From positions 1 through 64,000 of the forward strand of contig NZ_VFVR01000006.1 of the NCBI RefSeq assembly GCF_006442205.1: 64,000 nt of DNA, written 5' to 3'. This document shows, in pieces, positions 53,264 to 61,738 of the stretch. Position numbers and translations under genes: made by a program. A model generated the notes under the pieces. It searched no databases. It was given only the letters and a program-made list of their open reading frames with translations, and was not told where the DNA came from. Within the stretch, counting starts at the first letter, position 1; each line of letters starts with the position of its first letter. This stretch comes from Mesorhizobium sp. B2-3-12 (lineage in GTDB: Bacteria; Pseudomonadota; Alphaproteobacteria; Rhizobiales; Rhizobiaceae).

Positions 53264-53928
53264 AAACAGCCGTCGTCCTTCTCCCCGGCCTTAATCGCGA
53301 CCGCGACATGATCGCGGCGCTGACCAAGATTTCCGGACAGGCGCCGGCAACCGTCTGGCAGACTGATACCGAGATCCCCGATGTTGACCTGATCGCCATT
53401 CCAGGCGGCTTTTCCTTTGGCGACTATCTGCGCTGCGGCGCGATCGCCGCGCGCATGCCGGTGATGCGGGCGGTCGCCGAAAAGGCGGCCAAGGGCGTGA
53501 TGGTGATCGGCGTCTGCAACGGCTTCCAGATCCTGGTCGAGGCGGGACTGCTGCCGGGCGCCCTGATGCGCAACACCTCGCTGAAATTCGTCTGCCGGCA
53601 GGTCAAGCTCGAGATCGCCAACGCCAACACCATGTTCACCCGCCGCTACCAGCCTGGCCAGATCATCCGCTCGCCGGTGGCGCATCATGACGGTAATTAT
53701 TTCGCCGACCCCGACACGCTTGCCCGCCTCGAAGGCGAAGGCCAGGTGGTGTTCCGCTATGCCGAAGGCACCAACCCGAACGGCTCGATCAACGACATTG
53801 CCGGCATCATCAACGAACAGGGCAATGTGCTCGGCCTGATGCCGCATCCCGAGAACCTGATCGAAGCAGCCCATGGCGGCAGCGACGGCAGGGCGTTGTT
53901 CGAAGGTGCCCTGGGCATTGCCGCTTGA
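53260..53928 (+). CDS. purQ: Phosphoribosylformylglycinamidine synthase subunit PurQ
   Basis: 222 residues, glutaminase class I domain. Cys86 in GVCNGFQ is the nucleophile (same number as B. subtilis PurQ), with His and Glu in [10 protein letters not shown] near the C-terminus. [18 protein letters not shown] and [15 protein letters not shown] are typical. It delivers ammonia from glutamine to PurL. Start overlaps the previous small gene. 64 bp separate it from the GST gene. Confidence 0.97.
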   Translation: MKTAVVLLPGLNRDRDMIAALTKISGQAPATVWQTDTEIPDVDLIAIPGGFSFGDYLRCGAIAARMPVMRAVAEKAAKGVMVIGVCNGFQILVEAGLLPGALMRNTSLKFVCRQVKLEIANANTMFTRRYQPGQIIRSPVAHHDGNYFADPDTLARLEGEGQVVFRYAEGTNPNGSINDIAGIINEQGNVLGLMPHPENLIEAAHGGSDGRALFEGALGIAA

Positions 53929-53992
53929 AGTTTGCAACCGCAACCTTAAGAATTGCGGCAATTCAAAATCATAACGTGAGGGAGACACGGTC

Positions 53993-54658
53993 ATGAAACT
54001 CTATTCGCGGCCGCTGTCGCCCTACTCGTCGATCGTGCGGGCACTGGCCTATGTCAAGGACGTGCCGCTCAAGATCATCGCGCCGCCGCCGGGTTTTCCG
54101 ATCCCCGAGGAGTTTCGCGCCATCTCGCCGCTGAACCGGATTCCGGTTCTGATCACCGGCTCGGGCGAGACGATCGTCGAATCGGTGGTCATCGCCGAAT
54201 ATCTCGAGGAGCGGTTTCCCGAACCCGCGCTGCTGCCGCCCGACTCCAAGGACCGCGCGCTGGTGCGCATGTTTGCCCGCATCGTCGATCTCGATGTGCT
54301 GACACCGACGATGAAGCTTTTCGAGCTGCATTTCGTGCCGAAGCGCAACACTGCCGAGATCGACGCCCAATTCACCCGTCTCCACCATGGGCTGGCGGCC
54401 ATCGAGGCACGCATGGCGCAAGGCCCCTTCGCACTCGGCAGCGACATCAGCTTCGCCGATGCCTGGCTGACGCCGACGCGGTTCATCTTCAACAATTTCC
54501 GCGCCATGACGGGTCGCCACGACCTCATCGAGGCCTATCCCAAATTCGATGCCTATCAGCAGATCGCCTCGCAGCATCCTGCCTTGTCGCGGGTATGGGG
54601 CGAGATGAACGACGGCCTGAAGATCTTTCTGTCCGAACTCGAAATGGGTGCCGCTTGA
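53993..54658 (+). CDS. Glutathione S-transferase
   Basis: 221 residues, canonical GST. The N-terminal thioredoxin-like domain (1-78) has LYSRPLSPYSSIVRAL, NRIPVLIT and ETIVESVVIAEYLEE; the C-terminal helical domain follows with DLDVLTPTMKLFELHF and ISFADAWLTPTRFIF. The conserved Ser of SPYS is in place of the Tyr/Cys that activates glutathione, so the type is likely beta or theta-like. GAGGGAG precedes ATG 53993. The stop overlaps a lipoprotein gene start. Confidence 0.92.
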   Translation: MKLYSRPLSPYSSIVRALAYVKDVPLKIIAPPPGFPIPEEFRAISPLNRIPVLITGSGETIVESVVIAEYLEERFPEPALLPPDSKDRALVRMFARIVDLDVLTPTMKLFELHFVPKRNTAEIDAQFTRLHHGLAAIEARMAQGPFALGSDISFADAWLTPTRFIFNNFRAMTGRHDLIEAYPKFDAYQQIASQHPALSRVWGEMNDGLKIFLSELEMGAA

Positions 54659-55062
54659 TCAAGAACAGGACGATCGCCCTGATCGCCATGTCGGGCCTGG
54701 CCTTGGCATCGTGCCAGTCGAGCCCCAAGAGCACGCCCGTGCCGTCGGGCAAAAGTGCGGCGCTGCTGGCCATGGAACAGGTGGCGATCGCAGCCCACAA
54801 ATGCTGGATCGCCAGCAAGGATCCGGCCTTCAAGCAATATCAGATGGCCAATGAGCTGAATTCGTTCAGCGGCACGCCGCGTTTCCTCTTGGTGCCGGCC
54901 AAGCATTATGGCGGCAAGCCGTTGCTGGTCGTGCAGGCGCAGGGCAATTCAAGCCGCGTCGACGTCTTCGGACCGCTGATGAACGACCCGCTCGGCGCGC
55001 GCATCAGCTCTGATATCGCGCGCTGGCAGGCGGGTAATCCGGCCTGCGCGGCCACGGCCTGA
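54655..55062 (+). CDS. Small lipoprotein
   Basis: 135 residues from TTG 54655, overlapping the GST stop by 4 bp. N-terminus KNRTIALIAMSGLALASC has a lipobox LASC. Beyond it is a helix, KSAALLAMEQVAIAAHKCW, then AKHYGGKPLLVVQAQGN and DVFGPLMNDPLGARISSDIA. Two further cysteines (in HKCW and PACAA) may pair. The family is unknown to me. The frame remains open upstream, but the lipobox sits properly only with this start. Confidence 0.72.
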   Translation: MIKNRTIALIAMSGLALASCQSSPKSTPVPSGKSAALLAMEQVAIAAHKCWIASKDPAFKQYQMANELNSFSGTPRFLLVPAKHYGGKPLLVVQAQGNSSRVDVFGPLMNDPLGARISSDIARWQAGNPACAATA

Positions 55063-55069
55063 GCCAGCC

Positions 55070-55711
55070 ATGGGCCGGCTCCTGCGGATCGCGGGATTGG
55101 TTGGCGGCCTGATCGCGCTTGTCCTGCAGTTCTCGATCACCATTCCGGCGTCGATGGAAGCGGGCCGCGGCCTGCTCGGCTCGATCGTCTTCTACTTCAG
55201 CTTCTTCACCATCCTGACCAACATCGCGGCCGTGCTGGTCTACACTTCGCTGCTGTCATCCAGCTTCTATGCCTGGTTGCCGGCCTTTGCCGGACCACGG
55301 ATGCGCGCGGGAGTCGCGGTTTCGATCACTCTGGTCTTCATCGTCTATGCCACCGTGCTGGCGCGGCTCTGGCAGCCGCAGGGCCTGTTCCTGCTCTGCG
55401 ACGTCCTGCTGCACTACGTGACGCCGGTGCTGTTCGTGCTGTGGTGGCTGATATCGGGGGCGGACGGCAAAACGCGATGGAGCGACATCTCCTGGTGGGT
55501 TGTCTATCCCATCGCCTATCTCGCCTATGCGCTGGCACGGGCGCCGCTGGCGGGCGAGGTGCCCTACCCCTTCCTCGATATCGCCAAGAACGGCGTCGGC
55601 AGCGTCACTGTCTCGGCGCTCGCCATCACCGCGCTGTTCCTGGTGATCTGCGTCGTCGCCGTTTTCGTCGATCACGGTATCGGCCGCCTCAGGAGCAAAA
55701 GCGTCCGATAG
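55070..55711 (+). CDS. Pr6Pr (FAR-17a/AIG1-like) membrane protein
   Basis: 213 residues, six transmembrane helices. The pattern LIALVLQFSITIPASMEAG, VFYFSFFTILTNIAAVLVY, TVLARLWQPQGLFLLCDVLL, HYVTPVLFVLWWLISG, WVVYPIAYLAYALARAPL and YPFLDIAKNGVGSV is that of the Pr6Pr family. It may be a membrane hydrolase of FAHFA type (AIG1/ADTRP homologues). The ATG at 55070 is 7 bp after the lipoprotein stop, so the three genes 53993-55711 likely form one operon. Confidence 0.88.
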   Translation: MGRLLRIAGLVGGLIALVLQFSITIPASMEAGRGLLGSIVFYFSFFTILTNIAAVLVYTSLLSSSFYAWLPAFAGPRMRAGVAVSITLVFIVYATVLARLWQPQGLFLLCDVLLHYVTPVLFVLWWLISGADGKTRWSDISWWVVYPIAYLAYALARAPLAGEVPYPFLDIAKNGVGSVTVSALAITALFLVICVVAVFVDHGIGRLRSKSVR

Positions 55712-55718
55712 ACCGGTG

Positions 55719-55970
55719 CTATTCCCAGAGCGGCTTGATGCCCTCGCGGTGGGCGTCGCAGCGCGAAATGCCGATGTCCTTGAGCTGATCGTCGGTCATC
55801 TCCAGCAATGCCAGCCGGCCGCGCCGGCGCTCGAGCAGATGGTCGATCCATTTCGCCAGCGACCTGACCACTTGCACAAGCCGGCCGGCGAAGCCGCGCT
55901 GTCCGGACGGGCGAGCCGGCTGGCCGAGCAATTCGGTCGCCGAGTGACGGAATGTTCCGATTGTATCCAT
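55719..55970 (-). CDS. DUF1127 family protein
   Basis: 83 residues from the ATG opposite 55970 (GCAGAAAGACA upstream). The C-terminal half is the DUF1127 motif: LLERRRGRLALLEMTDDQLK, then DIGISRCDAHREGIKPLW. The N-terminal part (FRHSATELLGQPARPSGQRG) is specific to this longer subfamily. DUF1127 proteins in alphaproteobacteria influence sRNA, carbon or phosphate regulation (e.g. CcaF1 type). Divergent from the MocR regulator, with the shared operator region between. Confidence 0.9.
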   Translation of the reverse strand: MDTIGTFRHSATELLGQPARPSGQRGFAGRLVQVVRSLAKWIDHLLERRRGRLALLEMTDDQLKDIGISRCDAHREGIKPLWE

Positions 55971-55990
55971 TGTCTTTCTGCCAAATATCA

Positions 55991-56045
55991 ATTGCACCCT
56001 TTTTAGTGCGATTGTGGTATGTATTGACTCCCGGAACGGTGCAAT
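55991..56045. promoter_or_regulatory. Shared operator between DUF1127 and MocR genes
   Basis: Inverted repeat ATTGCACC at 55991-55998 and GGTGCAAT at 56038-56045, with a partial half-site GTGCGAT at 56006-56012. TTGACT at 56024-56029 is a candidate -35 element. The GntR-type MocR protein encoded at 56061 probably binds it and controls itself and the DUF1127 gene. Confidence 0.5.
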
Positions 56046-56060
56046 ATAGAAATTGTCACC

Positions 56061-57470
56061 ATGACAAATTGGATTCCCGATCTCACCGGTTCAGGACCGC
56101 TGTATCAGCGCCTCGCGGATGCCATCGAGGCGGATATCGACCGGGGGGTGATCGGCGCCGGGGCAAAGCTGCCGCCGCAGCGCGACCTCGCCTACGACAT
56201 CGGCGCCACCGTCGGCACGGTCGGGCGCGCCTATCAATTGCTGCGCGAGCGTGGTCTGGTCAGCGGCGAAGTGGGACGCGGGACCTATGTGCTCGGCGAA
56301 AACAAAGGCGTTACAAAGCCGGAAGCTCCCGACGTCAGCGTGGAAGGCACGTGTTATGTCGATGTTCCCAAGGACAAGCTGCGTTTCGACAGCACGGCCG
56401 CCCCCGATATCGGCCAGGGCGCCATTGTCGCCGATGTGCTGTCGCGCGCCGCACAAGATCATCCGCATGAGATTTCGAGCTACACGCGCGACTTTCCTGA
56501 TCGCTGGTACGAAGCCGGCGCCCGATGGCTGTCACGCAACGCCTTCCGGCCGACGGCAGAGACAATCGTCCCCACTCTCGGCACCCACGCCGCAGTGATG
56601 GCCGCGATCGCGGCCATGACGACGCCCGGCGACTATGTCGCCTTCGAGCACCTCACCTACTCGCAGATTTCCCGCAGCGCCGGTCTGATCGGCCGGCGCA
56701 CCGCGCTGGTGGCGTCGGATGATGAAGGCCTTGATCCGGCGGATTTCGAGCGTGTCTGCGCGCAAAAGCACCCCAAGATGATCTTCCTGATACCGACGGC
56801 GCAGAATCCGACCTTGGTGACCTTGTCGCCGGCGCGCCGCGAGGCGATCGCGCGTATTGCCCGTGAATACAACGTCATCCTGATCGAGGATGACCTCTAC
56901 GGCCATCTGACCGACGACCCGACACCGCTGCTTGCCGAATTCGCGCCCGAACGCACCATCATTGCCGGCGGCCTGTCGAAATCGGTCGCCGCCGGTCTGC
57001 GTGGCGGCTGGCTCTCCTGCCCGCCCGCCTATCGCCACCGCATCCGGGTCGCCCACAAGATGATGACGGGCGGCATGCCCTTCCTGTTGGCGGAGGTGAA
57101 TTCTCGGCTGGTGCTTTCCGGCCAGGCCAGCGAAATCCGCAGGCGCAGCATCGCCGAGATCAGCGCCCGCATGTCCATTGTGCGCGAAAGTCTGGCGGGC
57201 TTCTCCTTCAAATCGCACGACAAAGTGCCGTTCGTCTGGCTCACCCTGCCCGATCCCTGGCTGTCCGGGACGTTCAAGAATGCCTGCCTTGAGCACGGCG
57301 TGCTGATCGACGATGAGGATGAGTTCAAGGCGGGGCGTTCGGAGCGGGTTTTCCACGGCGTGCGCTTCGGCGTCTCGCAACCGAGGCGGCGCGAGGATAT
57401 CGCTGGTGGCGTCGCGGTGATCAGGCGGTTGCTGGACGAGGGCCGCGCGGGCTACGACAGTTTTTCCTGA
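56061..57470 (+). CDS. MocR-type GntR transcription regulator with aminotransferase domain
   Basis: 469 residues. The N-terminal GntR winged helix (about 10-78) has YQRLADAIEADIDRGVIGAG and KLPPQRDLAYDIGAT-VGT. The rest is a class I aminotransferase-like PLP domain with N249 in TAQNPTLVT, D277 in IEDDLYGHL and Lys307 in GGLSKSVAAGLRGGW. MocR regulators sense PLP, amino acids or GABA. It stands divergent from the DUF1127 gene. Target and effector unknown. Confidence 0.94.
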   Translation: MTNWIPDLTGSGPLYQRLADAIEADIDRGVIGAGAKLPPQRDLAYDIGATVGTVGRAYQLLRERGLVSGEVGRGTYVLGENKGVTKPEAPDVSVEGTCYVDVPKDKLRFDSTAAPDIGQGAIVADVLSRAAQDHPHEISSYTRDFPDRWYEAGARWLSRNAFRPTAETIVPTLGTHAAVMAAIAAMTTPGDYVAFEHLTYSQISRSAGLIGRRTALVASDDEGLDPADFERVCAQKHPKMIFLIPTAQNPTLVTLSPARREAIARIAREYNVILIEDDLYGHLTDDPTPLLAEFAPERTIIAGGLSKSVAAGLRGGWLSCPPAYRHRIRVAHKMMTGGMPFLLAEVNSRLVLSGQASEIRRRSIAEISARMSIVRESLAGFSFKSHDKVPFVWLTLPDPWLSGTFKNACLEHGVLIDDEDEFKAGRSERVFHGVRFGVSQPRRREDIAGGVAVIRRLLDEGRAGYDSFS

Positions 57471-57542
57471 ACCCTTCGCGGCCCCCGCCCCGCTTGCCTT
57501 CGAGACGCCGCCCTACGGGACGTGTCGGAGCCGGACTCGGGA

Positions 57543-57707
57543 TCACCCTTCGGCCTTGAAGTTCTTGGCTTCCTTCCGCGCCTTGTCCTTGCCGTGCTTC
57601 TCAGCCAATTCCTTGGCCTGCCGGGGCGAAACGTCGGTGGTTTCCGCGATATGGAGAGCCTCCTTGTCCGAGAGGCGATTGTCGTTCTTGCCTTGCTTGG
57701 TAGCCAT
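57543..57707 (-). CDS. Small basic DUF3606-like protein
   Basis: 54 residues from the ATG opposite 57707, with CAGGAGACAGC upstream. It is rich in Lys and Glu: KQGKNDNRLSDKEALHIAET, then DVSPRQAKELAEKHGKDKAR. This resembles DUF3606-type small proteins that follow stress regulons in rhizobia. It is short but has good codon use. I am fairly sure it is a real gene but not of the family name. Confidence 0.65.
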   Translation of the reverse strand: MATKQGKNDNRLSDKEALHIAETTDVSPRQAKELAEKHGKDKARKEAKNFKAEG

Positions 57708-57951
57708 CGTGCTGTCTCCTGAGTGATAGGACCCTAACGGCTGGGACATCATGGCGTTCCCCATTTGGCTGTGCGGGGTCGCAATAGCTGGCCGGCGCCT
57801 TTCGTTGCCCGCGGAAGCGGCTGGCGTCGTCCATCGCGATCATCACCCTGTTGCTTTCTGCCTTTTTCCTCGGCCGACGGGTGTATCGGCCGCAAAGCTT
57901 GCGATAAGAGGGGACTCAAAATCCCTGTTCCATGGACATAAATCACCGCCC

Positions 57952-60183
57952 ATGACCATTTCCAATTCCGTGCCGATCACATCGGAACTCATCGCCGCGC
58001 ATGGGCTGAAGCCCGATGAATATCAGCGCATACTGGACCTGGTCGGTCGCGAACCGAGCTTCACCGAACTCGGCATCTTCTCGGCGATGTGGAACGAGCA
58101 TTGCTCGTACAAGTCCTCGAAGAAGTGGCTGCGCACGCTGCCGACCACTGGTCCGCAGGTCATCCAGGGACCGGGCGAGAATGCCGGCGTTGTCGATATC
58201 GGTGACGGCGACTGCGTCGTCTTCAAGATGGAAAGCCACAACCACCCCTCCTTCATCGAACCCTACCAGGGAGCCGCGACCGGCGTCGGCGGCATCTTGC
58301 GCGACGTCTTCACCATGGGCGCGCGGCCGATCGCGGCGATGAACGCGTTGCGCTTCGGCGCGCCGGACCACCCCAAGACAAGGCACCTCGTCTCAGGCGT
58401 CGTTTCCGGCGTCGGCGGCTACGGCAATGCGTTCGGCGTGCCGACGGTCGGCGGCGAGGTCAATTTCGACGCCCGCTATAATGGCAACATCCTGGTCAAC
58501 GCCTTCGCCGCCGGCCTTGCCAAGACCGATGCGATCTTCCTGTCGGAAGCCAAAGGCGTCGGCCTGCCGGTCGTCTATCTCGGCGCCAAGACCGGCCGCG
58601 ACGGCGTCGGCGGCGCCACCATGGCCTCGGCCGAATTCGACGACAAGATCGACGAGAAGCGCCCGACCGTGCAGGTCGGCGATCCCTTCACCGAAAAATG
58701 CCTGCTGGAAGCCTGCCTCGAATTGATGGCCTCGGGCGCCGTCATCGCCATCCAGGATATGGGCGCGGCCGGCCTCACCTGTTCGGCGGTGGAGATGGGC
58801 GCCAAGGGCGATCTCGGCATCGAGCTCGACCTCGACAAGGTGCCGGTGCGCGAAGAGCGCATGAGCGCCTATGAGATGATGCTGTCGGAAAGCCAGGAGC
58901 GCATGCTGATGGTGCTGCGCCCCGAAAAGGAGAAGGAAGCCGAGGCGATCTTCCACAAATGGGGTCTCGACTTCGCCATTGTCGGCAAGACCACCGACGA
59001 TCTGCGCTTCCGGGTACTGCACCAGGGCGACCAGGTCGCCGATCTGCCGATCAAGGATCTCGGCGACAAGGCGCCCGAATATGATCGCCCCTGGATCGAA
59101 CCCAAGAAGCCGGCATCGCTTGCCGCCAACGACATCCCGCGAGCCGACCTCGCCGATGCGCTGTTGAAGCTGCTTGGCGGACCGGACCTGTCTTCGCGCC
59201 GCTGGGTGTGGGAACAGTACGACACGCTGATCCAGGGCAATTCGCTGCAGCTCCCGGGCGGGGATGCCGGCGTGGTGCGGGTCGAGGGCCATCCGACCAA
59301 AGCGTTGGCCTTCTCCTCCGACGTGACGCCGCGCTATTGCGAGGCCGACCCCTATGAGGGCGGCAAGCAGGCGGTGGCCGAATGCTGGCGCAACCTGACC
59401 GCGACCGGTGCGCTGCCGCTGGCAGCCACCGACAATCTCAATTTCGGCAATCCCGAACGGCCCGAGATCATGGGCCAGCTGGTCGGCGCGGTGAAAGGCA
59501 TCGGCGATGCCTGCCGGGCGCTCGGCTTCCCGATCGTGTCGGGCAATGTCTCCCTCTACAACGAGACCAACGGCCAGGGCATCCTGCCGACACCGACCAT
59601 TGGCGGCGTCGGCCTAATATCGGACTGGTCGAAGATGGCGCGGATCGGTTTCGCGGCCGAAGGCCAGATGATCCTGCTGATCGGCGCTCCGGCTTCCTGG
59701 GGCACGCATCTCGGCCAATCCGTCTATCTCAGGGATATCCACGGCCGCAGCGATGGCCCGCCGCCACCGGTCGACCTCGATCACGAGAAGCGCGTCGGCG
59801 ACCATGTGCGCTCGCTGATCGCGTCCGGCATCGTCACGGCGGCGCATGATGTCTCCGACGGCGGCATCGCGGTGGCTCTGGCCGAAATGGCGATGGCGTC
59901 AGGCATCGGCGCGACCGTTCCCGGGCTTGTCGGCACCGATCCGATCCCGGTCTGGTTCGGCGAGGACCAGGGCCGCTATCTCCTGACGCTGTCGATCGAT
60001 CCGCATGGCGCCGAATGGGACGCCATCCGCAAGCAGCAGGGCGAACTTGGCATCTTCGCGCCGTGGATCGGCTCGACCGGCGGCGACGCGCTGAAGCTCG
60101 GCGATGCCGGGGCTATCCCGGTCAGCTACCTGACCGCCGCCCATGAAGGCTGGTTCCCCCGCTTCATGGACCAGTCCAGTTGA
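57952..60183 (+). CDS. purL: Phosphoribosylformylglycinamidine synthase subunit PurL (short)
   Basis: 743 residues, the small PurL that requires PurS and PurQ. It converts FGAR to FGAM with ATP and ammonia. ATG 57952 is used since the family begins [20 protein letters not shown]. Motifs: [73 protein letters not shown] ([11 protein letters not shown]). The internal duplication gives two ATP-like sites. It is separated from purQ by about 4 kb of unrelated genes. Confidence 0.97.
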   Translation: MTISNSVPITSELIAAHGLKPDEYQRILDLVGREPSFTELGIFSAMWNEHCSYKSSKKWLRTLPTTGPQVIQGPGENAGVVDIGDGDCVVFKMESHNHPSFIEPYQGAATGVGGILRDVFTMGARPIAAMNALRFGAPDHPKTRHLVSGVVSGVGGYGNAFGVPTVGGEVNFDARYNGNILVNAFAAGLAKTDAIFLSEAKGVGLPVVYLGAKTGRDGVGGATMASAEFDDKIDEKRPTVQVGDPFTEKCLLEACLELMASGAVIAIQDMGAAGLTCSAVEMGAKGDLGIELDLDKVPVREERMSAYEMMLSESQERMLMVLRPEKEKEAEAIFHKWGLDFAIVGKTTDDLRFRVLHQGDQVADLPIKDLGDKAPEYDRPWIEPKKPASLAANDIPRADLADALLKLLGGPDLSSRRWVWEQYDTLIQGNSLQLPGGDAGVVRVEGHPTKALAFSSDVTPRYCEADPYEGGKQAVAECWRNLTATGALPLAATDNLNFGNPERPEIMGQLVGAVKGIGDACRALGFPIVSGNVSLYNETNGQGILPTPTIGGVGLISDWSKMARIGFAAEGQMILLIGAPASWGTHLGQSVYLRDIHGRSDGPPPPVDLDHEKRVGDHVRSLIASGIVTAAHDVSDGGIAVALAEMAMASGIGATVPGLVGTDPIPVWFGEDQGRYLLTLSIDPHGAEWDAIRKQQGELGIFAPWIGSTGGDALKLGDAGAIPVSYLTAAHEGWFPRFMDQSS

Positions 60184-60186
60184 CCA

Positions 60187-60233
60187 GGGCATGATCCCGA
60201 AAAGTGGAACCGGTTTTCGGAAAGATCATGCCC
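60187..60233. repeat. Rhizobial palindromic repeat (about 47 bp)
   Basis: The sequence is an inverted repeat beginning GGGCATGATCCCGAAAAG and ending with the complementary CTTTCC-GATCATGCCC type arm (TTTTCGGAAAGATCATGCCC, 60214-60233), with TGGAACCGG in the centre. It is a well-known short palindromic repeat in rhizobial genomes. Its right end overlaps the start codon of the next gene. Confidence 0.8.
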
Positions 60234-60752
60234 AACAACAAGGCACTGACCGCTCGGGCCCTGCTTGCAGTCGTTTTCTGGCCGTCGCTGTTCTTCTTCT
60301 GGTGCCTCGGGCCGTTCGTCTTCTTCCTGCTGTCGACGACCTCCAGCGAGGTTTGTCCGCTGTTGGAAAGGCGTGAGCAGTTCCTGACTTCGGCAAATGG
60401 CACGCTGCCGATGCTTGTCCTGCAGAACCTGATCTATGCGATTCCTATCGGCTGCCTGGTGCTCTGGAGCTGGCTCCTGCCAGATCCGACGCGGGCAAGG
60501 CACATCGTTACCTGCATCAAGCTTTTCGTCGTCTCGGCGGTCTTGGGAGCTTTGTGGGAGTACGGGTCTTCGCTGGTCTGCGATGGCTACGGCCAACCCT
60601 TCTTCTCGCCTGCGTGGCGGATGACCAGTTATCTGCCGATCGCTGACATAGTGGTCAACCTTCCCCTCTATGTGCTGGTCTTCAGCCTCGGCCGCACCTT
60701 TTCGACGCGTGAGGACGAGCCGGCGCAGGAGCCCGGCGAAACCATCTCCTGA
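60228..60752 (+). CDS. Membrane protein of unknown function
   Basis: 174 residues from ATG 60228 (GTG 60204 lies inside the palindromic repeat and gives no better start). Four hydrophobic segments: about 10-37 (ALLAVVFWPSLFFFWCLGPF), 63-86, 102-122 and 142-165. Two Cys and Arg-rich loops are present. It ends TREDEPAQEPGETIS. I do not recognise a family. The start codon lies in the right arm of the palindromic repeat at 60187-60233, so translation may be influenced by the hairpin. Confidence 0.7.
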   Translation: MPNNKALTARALLAVVFWPSLFFFWCLGPFVFFLLSTTSSEVCPLLERREQFLTSANGTLPMLVLQNLIYAIPIGCLVLWSWLLPDPTRARHIVTCIKLFVVSAVLGALWEYGSSLVCDGYGQPFFSPAWRMTSYLPIADIVVNLPLYVLVFSLGRTFSTREDEPAQEPGETIS

Positions 60753-60875
60753 ACACCAACCGACCGGACACTGGACGGAACCGCTTCAATAAGGATTGGA
60801 AAGGCTCTAGGCTCGCCCGACTCTCATCGCACGGGCCGCCACGCCGCCGCCCTCCCGAAAACAGGAATTTCTGCA

Positions 60876-61109
60876 ATGGCAATGGACGCCCGCGACATCG
60901 AAAAACTGATCAAGGACGGCATCCCCGACGCGAGAGTGACCATCCGCGACCTTGCCGGCGATGGCGACCACTACGCGGCCGAAGTCGTGGCCGAGAGCTT
61001 TCGGGGGAAAAGCCGCGTCCAGCAGCACCAGATGGTCTATGATGCGCTGAAGGGCAATATGGGCGGCGTGCTGCACGCGCTGGCGCTGCAGACCAGCGTT
61101 CCCGACTGA
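60876..61109 (+). CDS. BolA family protein
   Basis: 77 residues, BolA-like fold: [38 protein letters not shown], then [20 protein letters not shown]. The His of the helix loop (QQHQMVY) is the usual [2Fe-2S] co-ligand. With the monothiol glutaredoxin downstream it forms a BolA-Grx complex that senses or carries iron-sulfur clusters. The type is the short (IbaG-like/BolA2) one. Confidence 0.93.
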   Translation: MAMDARDIEKLIKDGIPDARVTIRDLAGDGDHYAAEVVAESFRGKSRVQQHQMVYDALKGNMGGVLHALALQTSVPD

Positions 61110-61260
61110 GGCATTTCCAGCCGACACGCTTGGCCCAAAACAGCCCATTCTTTGCGCCATTCGAGTGATGGCATGGCTAAAGTCTTGTTTCGGGCACCCT
61201 ATGGGTTTATTTGAAAGACATGCTTCGAGCCTGGCTCCCACGGGCGTGAAAGGATATTCC

Positions 61261-61596
61261 ATGAGCGGTATCAACGACTACATCGACAATGAAGTGAAGG
61301 GCAACGACGTCGTCCTCTTCATGAAGGGCACGCCCGGCTTTCCGCAATGCGGGTTTTCCGGCCAGGTCGTCCAGATTCTCGACTATATCGGCGCCGACTA
61401 CAAAGGCGTGAATGTCCTGGACTCCGCCGAATTGCGCCAGGGCATCAAGGACTATTCCAACTGGCCGACGATCCCGCAGCTCTACGTCAAGGGCGAATTC
61501 GTCGGCGGCTGTGACATCATCCGCGAGATGTTCCAGGCCGGCGAGTTGCAGACGTTCCTGGTCGAAAAGGGCGTGAGCGTCAAAGGCGCCGCCTGA
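61261..61596 (+). CDS. grxD: Monothiol glutaredoxin (Grx4/GrxD type)
   Basis: 111 residues from ATG 61261; the family begins with this segment although the frame is open to 61165. Active site CGFS at 30-33 in [14 protein letters not shown], the GSH-binding [19 protein letters not shown] and Cys at about 84. It is a class II monothiol Grx that binds [2Fe-2S] clusters and partners the BolA protein encoded 151 bp upstream. Upstream GAAAGGATATTCC is a good ribosome site. Confidence 0.96.
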   Translation: MSGINDYIDNEVKGNDVVLFMKGTPGFPQCGFSGQVVQILDYIGADYKGVNVLDSAELRQGIKDYSNWPTIPQLYVKGEFVGGCDIIREMFQAGELQTFLVEKGVSVKGAA

Positions 61597-61606
61597 TTTC
61601 AAGTTA

Positions 61607-61652
61607 AGGCATGTCGTCGACATGCCTGGGCACCGAGGCTCACCCACCTCGG
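61607..61652 (+). terminator. Two hairpins after grxD
   Basis: Hairpin 1 is AGGCATGT/ACATGCCT (61607-61627) and hairpin 2 is CCGAGG/CCTCGG (61633-61652), followed by ATATTTATGT. They start 10 bp after the grxD stop and likely end its transcript. A 12-bp palindrome GATCCCGGGATC lies at 61669-61680. Confidence 0.5.
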
Positions 61653-61738
61653 CGATATTTATGTCCCGGATCCCGGGATCAGCACGAGCCAATGCGCCGG
61701 CCCGCCGGCGCGTTTTCGTTTGAGAGATCGGACTTGCC

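Noticed and set aside
57910..57926. Anticodon-arm-like sequence GGGGACTCAAAATCCCT similar to tRNA-Leu(CAA)
   Set aside because: No acceptor stem, D-arm or T-arm can be found around it, so it is at most a chance match of 17 bases.
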